From NCBI GenBank assembly GCA_934045075.1, contig OW203723.1:20506035-20570034 (forward strand): a DNA stretch of 64,000 nucleotides, read 5' to 3'. The DNA is from Yponomeuta sedellus (taxonomy: Eukaryota; Arthropoda; Insecta; Lepidoptera; Yponomeutidae). The notes under the pieces were generated by a model. It searched no databases. It was not told the DNA's origin and was given only the letters and a program-made list of their open reading frames with translations. Made by a program: the position numbers and the translations under genes. Shown here piece after piece: positions 1-9,888 of this stretch. The stretch's first letter is position 1; each line of letters opens with the position of its first letter.

Positions 1-13
1 AAAGTCTACTTAC

Positions 14-140
14 TGGGAAATTGATGCATGTAGTGCACTTGCAGCACTAGGTACTTGATCGGCGAATCTCGGCCGACGAGAAATCCAACGCCTTGTGGCA
101 GGTTCAAGTTCGGAGCGTCTCGGGCCCAGGCGTATACAAT
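14..140 (-). CDS. Phm: PHM exon 5, third copper-A histidine
   Basis: 127 bases with acceptor TTTCTCCAG and donor GTAAGTAG. It encodes IVYAWARDAPNLNLPQGVGF and then a stretch ending YLVLQVHYMHQFP. His in VHY is the expected third copper-A ligand. It ends in phase 1, so the next exon lies left of the window. Confidence 0.95.
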
Positions 141-3100
141 CTGGAGAAACGCAAGTGGCCTTTATAAATCTCGAAAAGTTCCAACGCAGGCGCGCCCACA
201 CACACAGGCATACACACACACATATGCACACCAATACACACATTCATCTTTATCTTAAATTAATAATTATTTATTTATATCACATTCATTAACTGATTGT
301 GATGTTTTAATGTAATTCAATCGTTATCATAGTTGCTAATTATACAGCGCGATGGTTTAGGCTTTAAATGATAGAAAAGACGGGTTAGTTGCACCATCTC
401 TAACACTATAATACCAAGAAAACTTAGTTTTCAAGACGACCCCCGTGGCGCAACGGTAGCGTATCTGCCTACCATGCGAGCGGTAGGCAGGTCCTGGGTT
501 CGAACCCCAGCTGGTGACAAAACAATTAAAACCCCCGGGTCTTGGATGTTTATATATCTGTAATGTCGCTTTTTCTGGTTCACACGACACAGGGCATCCT
601 AGTGTGGGGCCAGAAGCAATGTATGCGCCTGTATGTAAATGTTATGTTAAGTTTAGTAATAGTGAAGGCAATTGAGAATCTGCGGTGATCAAGCTTGGTA
701 CCAAACATTTTACCAAAAAAAGGTGTATACCTGCGACCCAGTGGAGCAAGGGCTCGCGTTCTCGTAGTCATCGTCGATCTCATTGCTCACCATCTCGCCG
801 CAGCTCCTGTGAACAAAAAAAAATAAAGTACTTCCATTAAACAATGTTTTAACTTCATCAAACAGGCCACGTTAAGCCTTTACTGGAAAATGGCATAAAA
901 GTATTCACCTTAGAACCTTATAACTTGTAACGGTGCAAACCTCTTCACACCATTTTTATTTCTTTTCTATCTATCATTTTCAAATAATAAATAATAAAGT
1001 TGTAATAAAGACCAAATTTGACCAGATGATTTTAGTTGTGTAGAAGGTAATATTAATTTAGTAAGTTACAAATAACTGTTACCAAGAGCTTGCCGATAAA
1101 CTGCATTAGCAGCTTGGCAAACTAATGATATTGTAATCTTGCATTGTTTACAGTGAATAAATATATATATAATAATAATAAAAAGTCTTTATCTAAAAGT
1201 GAACATGAGAAATCTTAACAAATGTGCCAACAATCTTTAGTAGCTACATTCTAGAACCTAGGATCAGTAGACAAGAACATTAATCGATTTCCGCTAAAAA
1301 CGGCGGTTTTTGGCGGTAATTCTACGTTCTAGATTGTAGGTTGAAAAAATGTCTGTAACTTGTTGATTCTAGGTTCTAGACTGTAGGATCTAAAAATGTC
1401 TGTAACTTTTTGATTCTAGGTTCAAGACTGTAGGATCTAAAAATGTCTGTAACTTTTTGGTTCTAGGTTCTAGACTGTAGGATCTAAAAATGTCTGTAAC
1501 TTTTTGATTCTAGGTTCTAGACTGTAGGATCTAAAAATGTCTGTAACTTTTTGATTCTAGGTTCTAGACTGTAGGATCTAAAAATGTCTGTAACTTTTTG
1601 ATTCTAGGTTCTAGACTGTAGGATCTAAAAATGTCTGTAACTTTTTGATTCTAGGTTCTAGACTGTAGGATCTAAAAATGTCTGTAACTTTTTCATTCTA
1701 GGTTCTAGACTGTAGGTTCCCAAAATAGTTGTCATAGTTGTTAAGATCATGTTCACTTTTAGATAACATTCAAACATTCCAAGCTTTCAAGAAATTGGTG
1801 TATTCAAATTCAGCATAGTTGATTTGTTATTTAGTTTAATTTAATTATCATTTCTGTAACATCAGCACATTACGATATAAGTTTAACTTATATAAATGCT
1901 GTACTTACCTATTTAAAGTGGTGTACATACGCGTAATTTTATCTTTTTGTAACTCTTTTCTACCATGTAATTTATGTATGCTGTTGGTGTGCCTAATAAA
2001 GTAAAATAAATAAAATAAAATAAAAACGTAATATAAAATAAGATTTTTTTATCCATTGGTGGCGCTAGTAAGCACCCCGAAGCGTTTGCAATGTTAAAGT
2101 TGACCTATTACCGACTCTAACTAGGTTCGAAATTTTCTTATCTCCTTGGGGAGAGTCCCGACCGACTCCAGTGGACACCTTTTGACCCATTTGGTCACAA
2201 AGATAACACATTCGTTAAATTAAATACGTACTGGAGCGGTTATTACTTCACCACCGATGTCTGTCACACTGTGGTGACGTCACTAGCTGCCTCGGATTCA
2301 GGGATTTCCCCTAAGGCTGGTTGTACTTCATAGGGGCCATCCATAAAATACGTCACAAGAATTTCGTAATTTTTTAACCCCTCCCCCGTCCTTGTCACAG
2401 CTGGTCACATTTGTGAGACTCCCCCCGCCTTAGGGTGACGTCACATATTTGCAATTTTACATTTAGAAATTATTGAATTCAAACAGCTGTTCCGAAATTA
2501 GTTTCATATCAAGAGTTGCAGATGTGGCTATTTCCTTAATAGTTCAAAGTTCGTGTTTTAACACTTTGGAAATGTGACGTCACGAAATTTAGGACCCCTC
2601 CCACCCCCCTGTCACACAATGTCACACTTCGTCAGCTCCCTCCCTCCCCCTTAACGTGTAACGTAATTTATGGATGGTCCCATATTATCATATCATTAAG
2701 ATAATGTTAGCATATTTACGTCTCATGGCAGTAAGGAATAGACCACCAATGTTCTACGTTGGTAATTTTAACCGCTGAAGTCGTTTTTACATTACTACAA
2801 ATCACAAGTGTATTTCTTAATGATTCGCGATACTCATACATAGTTATATATTAAACCGGTCTAATAACCTAATTAACAATCGTGACTAGCCCCGTCTAAT
2901 ATAATAACTTCGACGGCCTCGATGGCGCAACGGTTTGGCATGCTGACTGTAAAACCGGAGGTCTCGGGTTCGATCCCCGGCTGGGTCAAACTAGGAAACG
3001 AACTTTTCTAGTTTGTCTCGTGTCTTGGATGTTATCTATGTATTTATTGTATTAAATCTATCGTCGAGTTAGCACCTATTAATAACACAAGTCATTTAGT

Positions 3101-6100
3101 TGTACTTAGTATAGGGCTAACGAGGTCTTTGTAATATGTCCATGAATATTTAATACGGCGCAGGAAAAACATCGTTAGTTAACCTGAGTGTCTGAGGTGT
3201 TAAAATACCTCAGGGCTTAAAACTGCCAATGCGCGATGGGCACGCGGAGTAAATAAGCCCATACGCTCTCACTGTGAGAAGGCGCTGCAGTGGGCGTTTG
3301 TGAACTACATAAAAAAATGATCGCATTGGGGAGGCGGGGCCGTCAAATAATACTACTACAACTTCACAAATGTACCTACATAACTTAGAAGACAACGTCA
3401 TTGATACATGCCGGCACTGAATCTGGGTCTCGCGCTTCCGAGTCCAATGCTCTACCCACTAGGCTACTGTCGCCCTTCAAAATCAATATTGTATTGTTAA
3501 ATAATTCGCATGTCGTTCAAAATGAAGACTTACCAAACAGGTTGCTGTGAGCCAGGTTCTTTGCAACCGTAGAGTAGCATGTGATGCGCCGTGTGCATGG
3601 AGGCGTTTGGCTCGAAACCGACTGCAAAAATAGTATATTTCATTACAAGTGCGGAAAGGCTGTCATTGCAACGAGTTCCGACAAATGTCGGAACAAGATG
3701 CAATGACGGTTCCGCACGTGTACTGAACGACTATTTTTAATATAGTTGCGAAAAAAATAATCAATTTAATAAAGAAAAATTATTTGGAAAATGGCGCCAA
3801 CCGTAAAAAAATATAAGCAGAGACTTTTTTTTCTTCATCCATTCTGGTAGGCAAAGGAAACATACAGCCAGTCTTCAGTAGGTTTTTTTTATTGATATAA
3901 AATGAAAATTAAATTTAATGAGATGAAATGAAATGAAACCTAACCTAACTCATTCAATCAAATCATTAAATCTGATATTGAAACAAATTAATAGCTTCTT
4001 TTTAGAAATATACGTATTTGCATGAATCATAAAAACTTCTATGAATTTCTTTAGTAAAACTTCATGGTTGGTTTTTTCTTTTAATAGACATTATTTTGAC
4101 GGTTGGGAAAGAGAACGCACGAGTGCGGGAAAGGTAAAAAAAGCACGAGTGTGTAATAGTCCACATCCCGCACGCTATATACGTCCCTGCAATACGCCAC
4201 TTTTTGAGCAACTGTATTAAAAAGTAATGTACACGTAATACAGAGAATAGTGTAAAGAGGTTCGAAATTTCACTGATGCCGGTGAGTCGCCCATTAGCTC
4301 AGTTTTAAAGAGCGCTGGCACGGATAGCCAGAGGTCGCGGGTTCGAATCCCGGCATGGGTGGAATTTTTAACCTCTAAATAGGTTTTTAAAGTAATGTAC
4401 ACGTCGAATTGAGAGCATCCTCTTTTTGATGTCGGTTAAAAAGGGACTTTCTAAACAAAAAACGGTGTTGATCTTGTTAAAATGTTTTTCTTTCTTTCCT
4501 TAAACGCAACATATTTAATAAATAGCCCATGGTAAAGACTCTCTTTTGTAAAGTCTCTACTACATACTATTTATACGGCGTTTTTAGCAATCGTGTATCT
4601 ATAAAGAATTTATAACATTGTTTCCCCATTGTTTTATTTAGCCTATATACAGGGTGTCCAAAAAAATTGTGTCAAACGGAAATCCAGAGATAGAGCACCC
4701 CTTGGGGGTACCCGAATGAACCCCCGCGATTTTTAACTTTCAAGTCATAATTTTTTTTTATTTTTGTGTGACAAAATTGCCCTTCAAAATGGACATAAGA
4801 CATTAGTGGCTCCAGAGCCATGAATTATTAAGATACATGCTTTTTTTAATAGAGGAATAGTGTGCCTTGCAGATACAAACTCTTGCGATTGATTCGCAAT
4901 GCAAATTGCATTGCGATTGATTCAATCCGTGAAAATTTAATCAATCAAAATTTATAAATTGTATACTACAGTAAAATCCAATTAGTTTCATTACCATGAA
5001 ATCGATTTGATTTATCGACTGATTAAAAAATATTAGATATACAAACCTATGTAGTAATTTGACTTAGTTGCCACTTTTATAGGCGTACAGAGATACAGCT
5101 CATCCTGTAACAAAACAATAGTAAAGTTGAATAAAATACGCTATAGAACTTCAATACCAGTTTACTGCCAGAATACTGATGATGTTTCCATTGTTGAAAT
5201 TTCCATCTAGTGATGATGGTGTTCTCTGGATGATATAGTGCTGGGCGCATGCTGAAACGCAAGCGACGCAGCACAGAGCAGCGCAGATTTTGTAAAGCAT
5301 GGAACGTCAATGAGCTATGTACGCTGCGGCGCAGGCACGTGCGACGCAGACATGTGTCCGCCCTGCTCTGCGTCTCGTTGTAGTGCCGGCACAGATTTCT
5401 GCGCGAGGCGTGTTTTTGTTGCAATGACAAAATATTTAATTGAATTAGTTCGCTGTGAACCTTGTTTGTATGACACAAATCATCCAGACTATTCAAAAAA
5501 GACAATGAAAGCGTTATGGGTGAGAGTTGCGAAGATATGAAGCGAATAGTGGCGTCGCAGCATGCGGTGGGGGCCTATGTCTGCCTCAACTGCCCTGCCC
5601 TGTACTTAACTGTGCTGCGTCGCCTGCGTCTTAGCATGCGCCCAGCCTAAGATGAATGGATGACGTCTGCGCCATTTGAACACTTCACATCTCTGTTGCT
5701 TGTGCAATAAAGTATGATAAACATATGATGATAAACTTGTGACGCCAAGGACCTGGTTCATAAAACTACACTTCATGGCTCTCTATGACAATTCGCTGTA
5801 CATTGCAAAATCGATTAACCCATGGATTAACTAAACGATTGTGCTACGCAATGTACCTCGAATTATCATAATAAACTACGGATTGTTACGTAGTTTTATG
5901 AAAATTAGGCCCAGTTGGCGGTGACGTAACACATCTAATATAATAAATATTGTGTTAAACACTCTTAGAGAGAACTTTTCCTCATTTCCAAGAGTTATCA
6001 GATAATTGTATGGAATCAGGCGTTACTTTGCGGAAATCCATAATAGCATTAAAAAGTGAAAATTACTTTGCTAAATTCCGCCAACAATCCCACAAGCAAG

Positions 6101-7146
6101 CACTTGTAAGCCTGAGGATGCCTCGTGTTAGAGGCGAATCGCGTCGCGTATTTTCTCCCACAAGTACCTATTGGTGTCGGTGGTGGTGTGTTCGTGTTTA
6201 GCTTCTGCTTGAAAATGTGGGAGGGAGGGCGGTGCATTAACTAACCGCATGGTGCTTGTGGGACTTTTGGCGGAATCTAGCAAAGTAATTTACACTTTTT
6301 AATGTTATCAGATAAGTAGCCCAATGGATAGTTTGTGTGGCTCACTATGTCATTGCTTGGTTCTGATAGCTCAGGCTATCCTAGAGTGGGACCAGGACAA
6401 TGCGTCGTGTGCAACTTATTCATTTAAATACCATAGATAAAGCCAACGGCTAATCAATCGTAACAATAAAACTTAATTTAAAAACCTATTTAGAGGCTAA
6501 AAATTTCACCCATGTCATGGATAGCCAGAGGTTGCGGGTTCGAATCCCGACATGGGTGAAATTTTTAGCCTCTAAATAGGTTTTTAAATTTGTCCTTAGC
6601 ACGGGTTAGTGCATTAAAAATAAAAATAGTATAATAAAACTTAAATCTTCACCTCCATTGTGAGATCATTTATTGAGTAGACTGCATTGCACATGCATTA
6701 TACAGTCAACCATTACATTTTTAAGATCTGATGTGATGTTAAATATACTTAGGATTTAAAGAATATTTGTGTTAAAAATATTTTGGCTTTGAAGTTATTA
6801 GTACCATAACTATTTTCAGTTATACATTTTTACTAAAAGAATCTGTCTATCCTAAGAGTATTCATGATGATACATTTAACATTTGAGTGGGATGTTGAAG
6901 ATGATTATATGTGTCACATCACATCAATCTAAATCTTTGCAAGCATGCAAGAAAAGTATTTAGTAAGTACTTAATAAAAAAAGAAACAAAGACTGTTTTT
7001 TTGTCCATTTTTAATACAAAATGATCTAGATTATGGGCACCTAGTTTTTCTTGTAACATATACTTAATAAGTCACGGTTTCTGTGCAATTTCAAATAAAA
7101 TACTTTGATTTGATTAATTTCAATTGAGTTTTAGAATAAGCAAGTA

Positions 7147-7194
<48 letters not shown>

Positions 7195-8815
7195 TACTTG
7201 CAAATATGCTTATTGTGCAATAAAGAATTTTCTAATCTAAATCTAATATATAGACAAACAAAGAATGCTGCATTGATTGGTTTCTTTCATCAATATTTTT
7301 TATGTCCACGAAGAGGGTGAAGGAAGAAAGATTGACGTACTTCATATGAGTATAACGATTAACAAATAATATCAAGTGAATGCAAGTGGAAAGGATCAGT
7401 AAGAGACCCAGGCGGGCATACTTTGACCGAATAGGCGATGTATTAGCAAAATTATACTATTTTTATTTTTAATGCACTAACCCGTGCCAAGGACAAATTT
7501 AAAAACCCCGGCATGGGTGAAATTTTTAGCCTCTAAATAGGTTTTTAAATTTTTTGTATAGCAAAAGCCAAGGTAAAAAGTAGGTACCTAAAGAATGTTG
7601 ATGTAGCAAAAGATGGCCTTCAGTATCATGGCGAGTGACAAACCTCGTTTCTGCCTACCCTTCTGGGATACAGGCGTGAGTATATGTAATGTAATTAAGT
7701 TCTATTTTAAGAACTGATAATATATTGACTGTATCTCGGTAGTTTGATAGTATCACCCACATGGGCTACGGGCTATCTGATAAGTGACGGAAATGAGGAA
7801 AAATTGCTCTTGACGAGTGCTTTGATAAAGATATGATTTAATATATTAGGTATTATCATTTGATCTTTATCTGTTGACCATTATGGCCAGCACTTTTTTG
7901 TCAGAATATGATAGCTAGAATATATACTCGTACTTGTTACAATTAAAAATTACTTCAATAAAATCAAAATAATAATTTGTGGCCACTGAGAGCACATTAC
8001 ATTTATGATGTCCTGCATTTGAAATAATTCTACGATCTAAGAGAGATATGTGTGCCATGCCATAGTTACAGGACATGGATAAATAATTAAGTGCTATCAG
8101 ATAATAAATTCACTATTGGCACCAGTAACGTCCACCACACTAGATGGATGAAGGAACCACTCAGCGCTATTGTGCCTGGGACATTTTTAGACAGTGTAAG
8201 CATGCCCACAGTACAGACAAGATATGCACAGACAGTCACAAGATGTACACGCATCAGCTTAGAGCTGCTAGTGTATTAATAATAATAATGAACAAAAACA
8301 TGCACCCAGACTGAGGCTATTTGTACAAATCAAGTAAGGTAGCATCCATAGAAATCAAACCCACTCTGTTTTGTTAATCAAGCTTGTTACTATTAGGTAA
8401 ATGAGGCAGGATACTTGTTAATTCCTTTTCATGTGCTCAAACTAAAGAAACTCTTGCCAGTTTCAATTAATTACCGAGGCACCTTGAAATTATGCGGGCG
8501 CAGGCGCGGTATTGGTTTGCACTACAGGTTGCCCTGAAAACCTGAGGAGCTGGCAAATGCAAGTGAATGAAATCAAGCCTTGGACCTTGAATAACAGTTT
8601 CACTGTGCATTGGCATCATTCAGTTAGACACAGGCACGTCGATACAGTTGTATATGTAAATTATTTAAATAAACAGGAAAATTGGCACTCACACGATGCG
8701 GATACACGTTAGGCATTAGGAAATCGTACGTGTCGATTTCTGTGCTGTAGTCGCTGGTGTGAACTCTTCCGAAGATTCCCACGACCACAAAAAGTGGAAA
8801 AGCCCATTGAAACAT
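14..8815 (-). CDS. Phm: Peptidylglycine alpha-hydroxylating monooxygenase (PHM), 5' half, 5 exons, gene continues off the left edge
   Basis: Coding exons on the minus strand, in order: 8693-8815, 5047-5104, 3534-3621, 731-806, 14-140. All junctions are GT-AG and the phases fit (0, 1, 2, 0, and 1 at the edge), giving 157 residues. The family hydroxylates the alpha-carbon of C-terminal glycine in neuropeptide precursors, using copper, ascorbate and oxygen in secretory vesicles; this is the first step of amidation. Seen: a hydrophobic signal peptide (about residues 3-15), FLMPNV (32-37), YLCTP (45-49), the copper-A pair HHMLLYGC (His73, His74), CGEM (92-95), VYAWARDA (117-124) and LQVHY with the third copper-A histidine (His151). 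Cysteines at 47, 80, 92 and 110 fit the N-terminal lobe. The copper-B site must lie beyond the edge. Whether a lyase domain follows cannot be seen; in insects the two activities are usually on separate genes. Confidence 0.95.
185..243. repeat. CA-rich microsatellite
   Basis: Imperfect CACACA/ATACACAC runs in PHM intron 4, 45 bases upstream of exon 5. Confidence 0.8.
440..655 (+). mobile_element. Family D tRNA-like SINE copy
   Basis: It has a head with GGCGCAACGGTAGCG (box A-like) and GGGTTCGAACCCC (box B), then a body with TCTTGGATGTTTATATATC, GGCATCCTAGTGTGGGGCC and a GTTATGTTA tail. The same order recurs near 25.1 and 44.3 kb. It lies in PHM intron 4. Confidence 0.8.
731..806 (-). CDS. Phm: PHM exon 4
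   Basis: 76 bases. The first base completes Trp90 and the rest encodes SCGEMVSNEIDDDY, then ENASPCSTGSQ. Acceptor TTCACAG, donor GTATAC. The CGEM...ASPC pattern is typical of the segment after the copper-A pair. Confidence 0.92.
1189..1766. mobile_element. MITE-like element with inverted ends and an internal minisatellite
   Basis: The perfect 20-base inverted repeat TTATCTAAAAGTGAACATGA lies at 1189-1208 and, reversed, at 1747-1766; TCTTAACAA continues the match inside it. The interior is a 47-bp tandem array. No coding capacity. It lies in PHM intron 3. No target duplication was recognised. Confidence 0.65.
1350..1725. repeat. 47-bp minisatellite, about 8 units
   Basis: Units start at 1350, 1397, 1444, 1491, 1538, 1585, 1632 and 1679, each beginning TGTCTGTAACTTTTTGATTC and containing GGTTCTAGACTGTAGGATCT. 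The units are nearly identical. Confidence 0.95.
1790..2045 (+). mobile_element. Retroelement 3' end with AATAAA and A-rich tail
   Basis: An AT-rich segment ending GTGTGCCTAATAAAG followed by AAATAAATAAAATAAAATAA. This has the form of a retroposed 3' end; the family is not assigned. Confidence 0.4.
2333..2681. mobile_element. MITE with GGG(A/G)CCATCCATAAA termini
   Basis: The left end is GGGGCCATCCATAAAATACG. The right end, reversed, is GGGACCATCCATAAATTACG. The interior has C-rich runs and TGACGTCAC motifs. It is non-coding, about 349 bp, in PHM intron 3. Confidence 0.75.
2838..2912. mobile_element. Short hairpin element
   Basis: TATATTAAACCGGTCTAATA on the left pairs imperfectly with GCCCCGTCTAATATAATAAC on the right. 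A cleaner relative lies at 22508-22585. Confidence 0.45.
2918..3050 (+). mobile_element. tRNA-like SINE head
   Basis: TGGCGCAACGG (box A-like) and GGGTTCGATCCCC (box B) are followed by a body with GTGTCTTGGATG, like the family D body. It is too degenerate around the anticodon for a functional tRNA. Confidence 0.6.
3185..3475 (-). mobile_element. Family C tRNA-like SINE copy
   Basis: Read on minus, the head AGTAGCCTAGTGGGTAGAGC is followed by a degenerate box B and the family C body (ACTTCACAAATGTAC is seen on plus). It lies immediately downstream of PHM exon 3. Confidence 0.7.
3534..3621 (-). CDS. Phm: PHM exon 3, copper-A histidine pair
   Basis: 88 bases with a TTTTTGCAG acceptor and GTAAGT donor. 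It encodes VGFEPNASMHTAHHMLLYGC and then KEPGSQQPV plus two bases of a Trp codon. HHM supplies two of the three copper-A ligands. An 80-base hairpin lies only about 25 bases upstream of the acceptor. Confidence 0.96.
3645..3722. repeat. Imperfect hairpin next to a PHM splice acceptor
   Basis: AGTGCGGAAAGGCTGTCATT through GTTCCGACA pairs with TGTCGGAACAAGATGCAATG through GTTCCGCAC. The loop is a few bases. Confidence 0.75.
4238..4400 (+). mobile_element. Family A element (tRNA-like core and right tail)
   Basis: GCCCATTAGCTCAGT, GGCACGGATAGCCAGAGGTC and GGGTTCGAATCCC, then the tail with CCTCTAAATAGG. It lies in PHM intron 2. Confidence 0.8.
4650..4860. repeat. Dispersed repeat beginning CAGGGTGTCCAAAAAAATTG
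   Basis: A segment with ACAGGGTGTCC and GCACCCCTTGGGGGTACCCG. It resembles a common insect repeat of DNA-transposon type. No second copy was seen in this window. Confidence 0.35.
5047..5104 (-). CDS. Phm: PHM exon 2
   Basis: A 58-base exon encoding DELYLCTPIKVATKSNYYI plus one base of the next codon. The acceptor is TTGTTACAG and the donor GTTTGT. It joins exon 1 in phase 0 and exon 3 in phase 1. The YLCTP and YYI-V segments match the family order. It is too small to be found as an open frame on its own. Confidence 0.92.
5239..5647 (+). mobile_element. PIF/Harbinger-type MITE, copy 1, with MADF-domain remnant
   Basis: The left end CTGGGCGCATGCTG is inverted as CAGCATGCGCCCAG-like sequence on the right, followed by TAA (5648-5650). 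The interior has many GCAGCG/GCGTCG motifs and a reading frame, 5424-5540 (plus), with LIELVRCEPCLYDT and HPDYSKKTMKALWVRVA, which look like the first half of a MADF DNA-binding domain. It stops early. It lies in PHM intron 1, about 135 bp from exon 2. See the better-preserved copy at 38385-38842. Confidence 0.75.
5424..5540 (+). pseudogene. MADF-domain fragment inside the MITE
   Basis: 38 residues beginning MTKYLIELVRCEPCLYD and ending ALWVRVAKI, then a stop. MADF domains bind DNA and are partner proteins of PIF/Harbinger transposases. A full domain is roughly 80-90 residues, so this is about half. The second copy (38607-38716) has an in-frame stop after HPDY. Confidence 0.6.
6010..6310 (+). 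mobile_element. Inverted-repeat MITE, copy 1
   Basis: The left end has GCGGAAATCCATAATAGCAT and TTTGCTAAATTCCGCC. The right end, reversed, has CATTAAAAAGTGTAAATTAC and GCTAGATTCCGCC. The core holds GGGAGGGAGGGCGG. Copy 2 at 33775-34075 has the core in the opposite orientation. Confidence 0.7.
6468..6632. mobile_element. Family A fold-back copy
   Basis: An inverted left tail (AACCTATTTAGAGGCTAAAA...CACCCATG) joins a partial tRNA-like core (GGATAGCCAGAGGTTGCGGG) and a right tail (CATGGGTGAAATTTTTAGCC...TAGGTTTTT). The two tails are reverse complements. Confidence 0.85.
7141..7200. repeat. Perfect 60-bp palindrome around an AT microsatellite
   Basis: CAAGTAGAAT, then TA repeats, then ATTCTACTTG; the whole 60 bases is its own reverse complement. 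Confidence 0.95.
7318..7690 (+). mobile_element. LINE 3' tail fragment split by a family A piece
   Basis: AGAGACCCAGGCGGGCATAC and CGAATAGGCGATGTATTAGC, then a family A segment (7453-7552), then AATGTTGATGTAGCAAAAG and CTGGGATACAGGCGTGAG. These match the order in the related fragments at 51340-51570 and 54890-55200. The reading frame is broken. Confidence 0.7.
8095..8245 (-). mobile_element. Family C SINE body fragment
   Basis: CACACTAGATGGATGAAGGA and GCGCTATTGTGCCTGGGACA match the family C body seen complete at 35540-35930. It lies in PHM intron 1. Confidence 0.6.
8693..8815 (-). CDS. Phm: PHM exon 1 (start codon, signal peptide)
   Basis: 41 codons in phase 0. It begins MFQWAFPLFVVVGIFG, a signal peptide, and ends FLMPNVYPHR before a GTGAGT donor. 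An in-frame TGA lies 21 bases upstream of the ATG and A is at -3, so this start is well supported. Intron 1 (5105-8692) is full of repeats. Confidence 0.93.
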
Positions 8816-8819
8816 TTTG

Positions 8820-9770
8820 GAAACTATAGAATTTCAAGCACTTCCAAAACACGGCACTCCACTGTTAAATTTGATTTTTTATGGCTTTTTTCTGTGTGAA
8901 ATATAAATACAAAAGGTGAAATTCGAATTATGCAAGCAACGCGTTAATCACACGTTTATTTAGCAAGAAGACTGAACGGTATAGGCTGTGTTTTTATTAT
9001 TTCTTGTTGAATTTGGCCGATCGATACTTCCCAACGATGAACACCAACGCACAAGCAACAAACGTCATTAGAGTGTTGCTATTTTTTGGCAAAGTTGCCG
9101 CATTGCGGGCAAACCAGAGAACGTGGGCTGATAAAAATGGTTACTTGCAACCAGAAAAGGGACAATGTTTCTATCTGATAACTAGACATTGCTCATACAT
9201 AACCTTAGTTATGTATCGCAATTTAATAATCAAACCGCGTTTTACCTAATAAAATATAATCGCAAATAGACACGTTTAATATTAAGGTATATATCGTCTT
9301 TAAAAAACACAGTACATGAGAATTTTTGTGGACTACAGAAAATAACTAAAATAAAATAATTAATTTAATGAAGACATCGTTGTAAACACAGGTTGAAAAC
9401 TTAGAAGGTTACGTTATGCAAACATCGAAGAATATTTTCCCTGCAATAAATTCTTCTTTCGACAAAACGGCGAAACTCAGCAAATAGATAATGAAAGAAT
9501 AAATAAACGGTAACTTGAATATGAGTAAATCATGTACCTAATTATATTATTATTACTATGCCTTTGCGGGTGAAAGCAAGATTAGTCTGAGCTTTTCAAT
9601 ACAAATAAGGATGATCTGCTGTCAACCTAATGCAATCAACTTAAGGCAATTCTGTTAAAACTCACATTTTTTTTATCATAGTTTCCTTTCTGTCCGATCT
9701 AATATTAATCAAATACCTGAAATGGTCAAAATAAATTTTATTGTAGTTTTATAATACTTACCCCCGATTC
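8820..9770. other. PHM upstream region, no gene recognised
   Basis: AT-rich, mostly unique. A plus open frame at 9004-9249 (81 codons) has no recognisable domain and is probably chance. Confidence 0.4.
8870..8912 (-). promoter_or_regulatory. Possible PHM core promoter
   Basis: On the minus strand, TATTTATA (8902-8909) lies about 90 bases before the PHM start codon, and an AT-rich segment with possible initiator sequences follows about 30 bases downstream. This is a position and motif argument only; an upstream non-coding exon is not excluded. Confidence 0.3.
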
Positions 9771-9774
9771 CTGG

Positions 9775-9888
9775 TACACTAACAAGGCGTTAATCTAATG
9801 TTAACAGCTGTCAGTTGGCCAAACTGCATACAAAAAAAACATTTGACAGCTGTTAACAGTAGATTAACAGCTTGTTAGTGTTCGAGAA
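9775..9888. mobile_element. Hairpin MITE
   Basis: CACTAACAAGGCGTTAATCT and GTTAACAGCTGTCA on the left pair with TGACAGCTGTTAACAGTAGA and TTAACAGCTTGTTAGTG on the right. The loop is about 35 bases. Confidence 0.85.

Noticed and set aside
10..243. 77-codon minus open frame
   Set aside because: A shadow of PHM exon 5 in another frame.
442..515. Possible tRNA gene
   Set aside because: A SINE head: the body and tail recur at 25.1 and 44.3 kb, and the stems are imperfect.
4287..4362. Possible tRNA gene with box A and box B
   Set aside because: It is the core of a multicopy family; position 33 is not T, the acceptor stem is imperfect, and the same core recurs with tails.
5077..5505. 142-codon minus open frame
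   Set aside because: It crosses the MITE and ends in PHM exon 2 in a different frame from the real exon.
5716..5745. Reverse-strand HHM codons as a PHM copper site
   Set aside because: No surrounding family residues; it lies in an AATAAAG-type repeat tail. The true pair is at 3534-3621.
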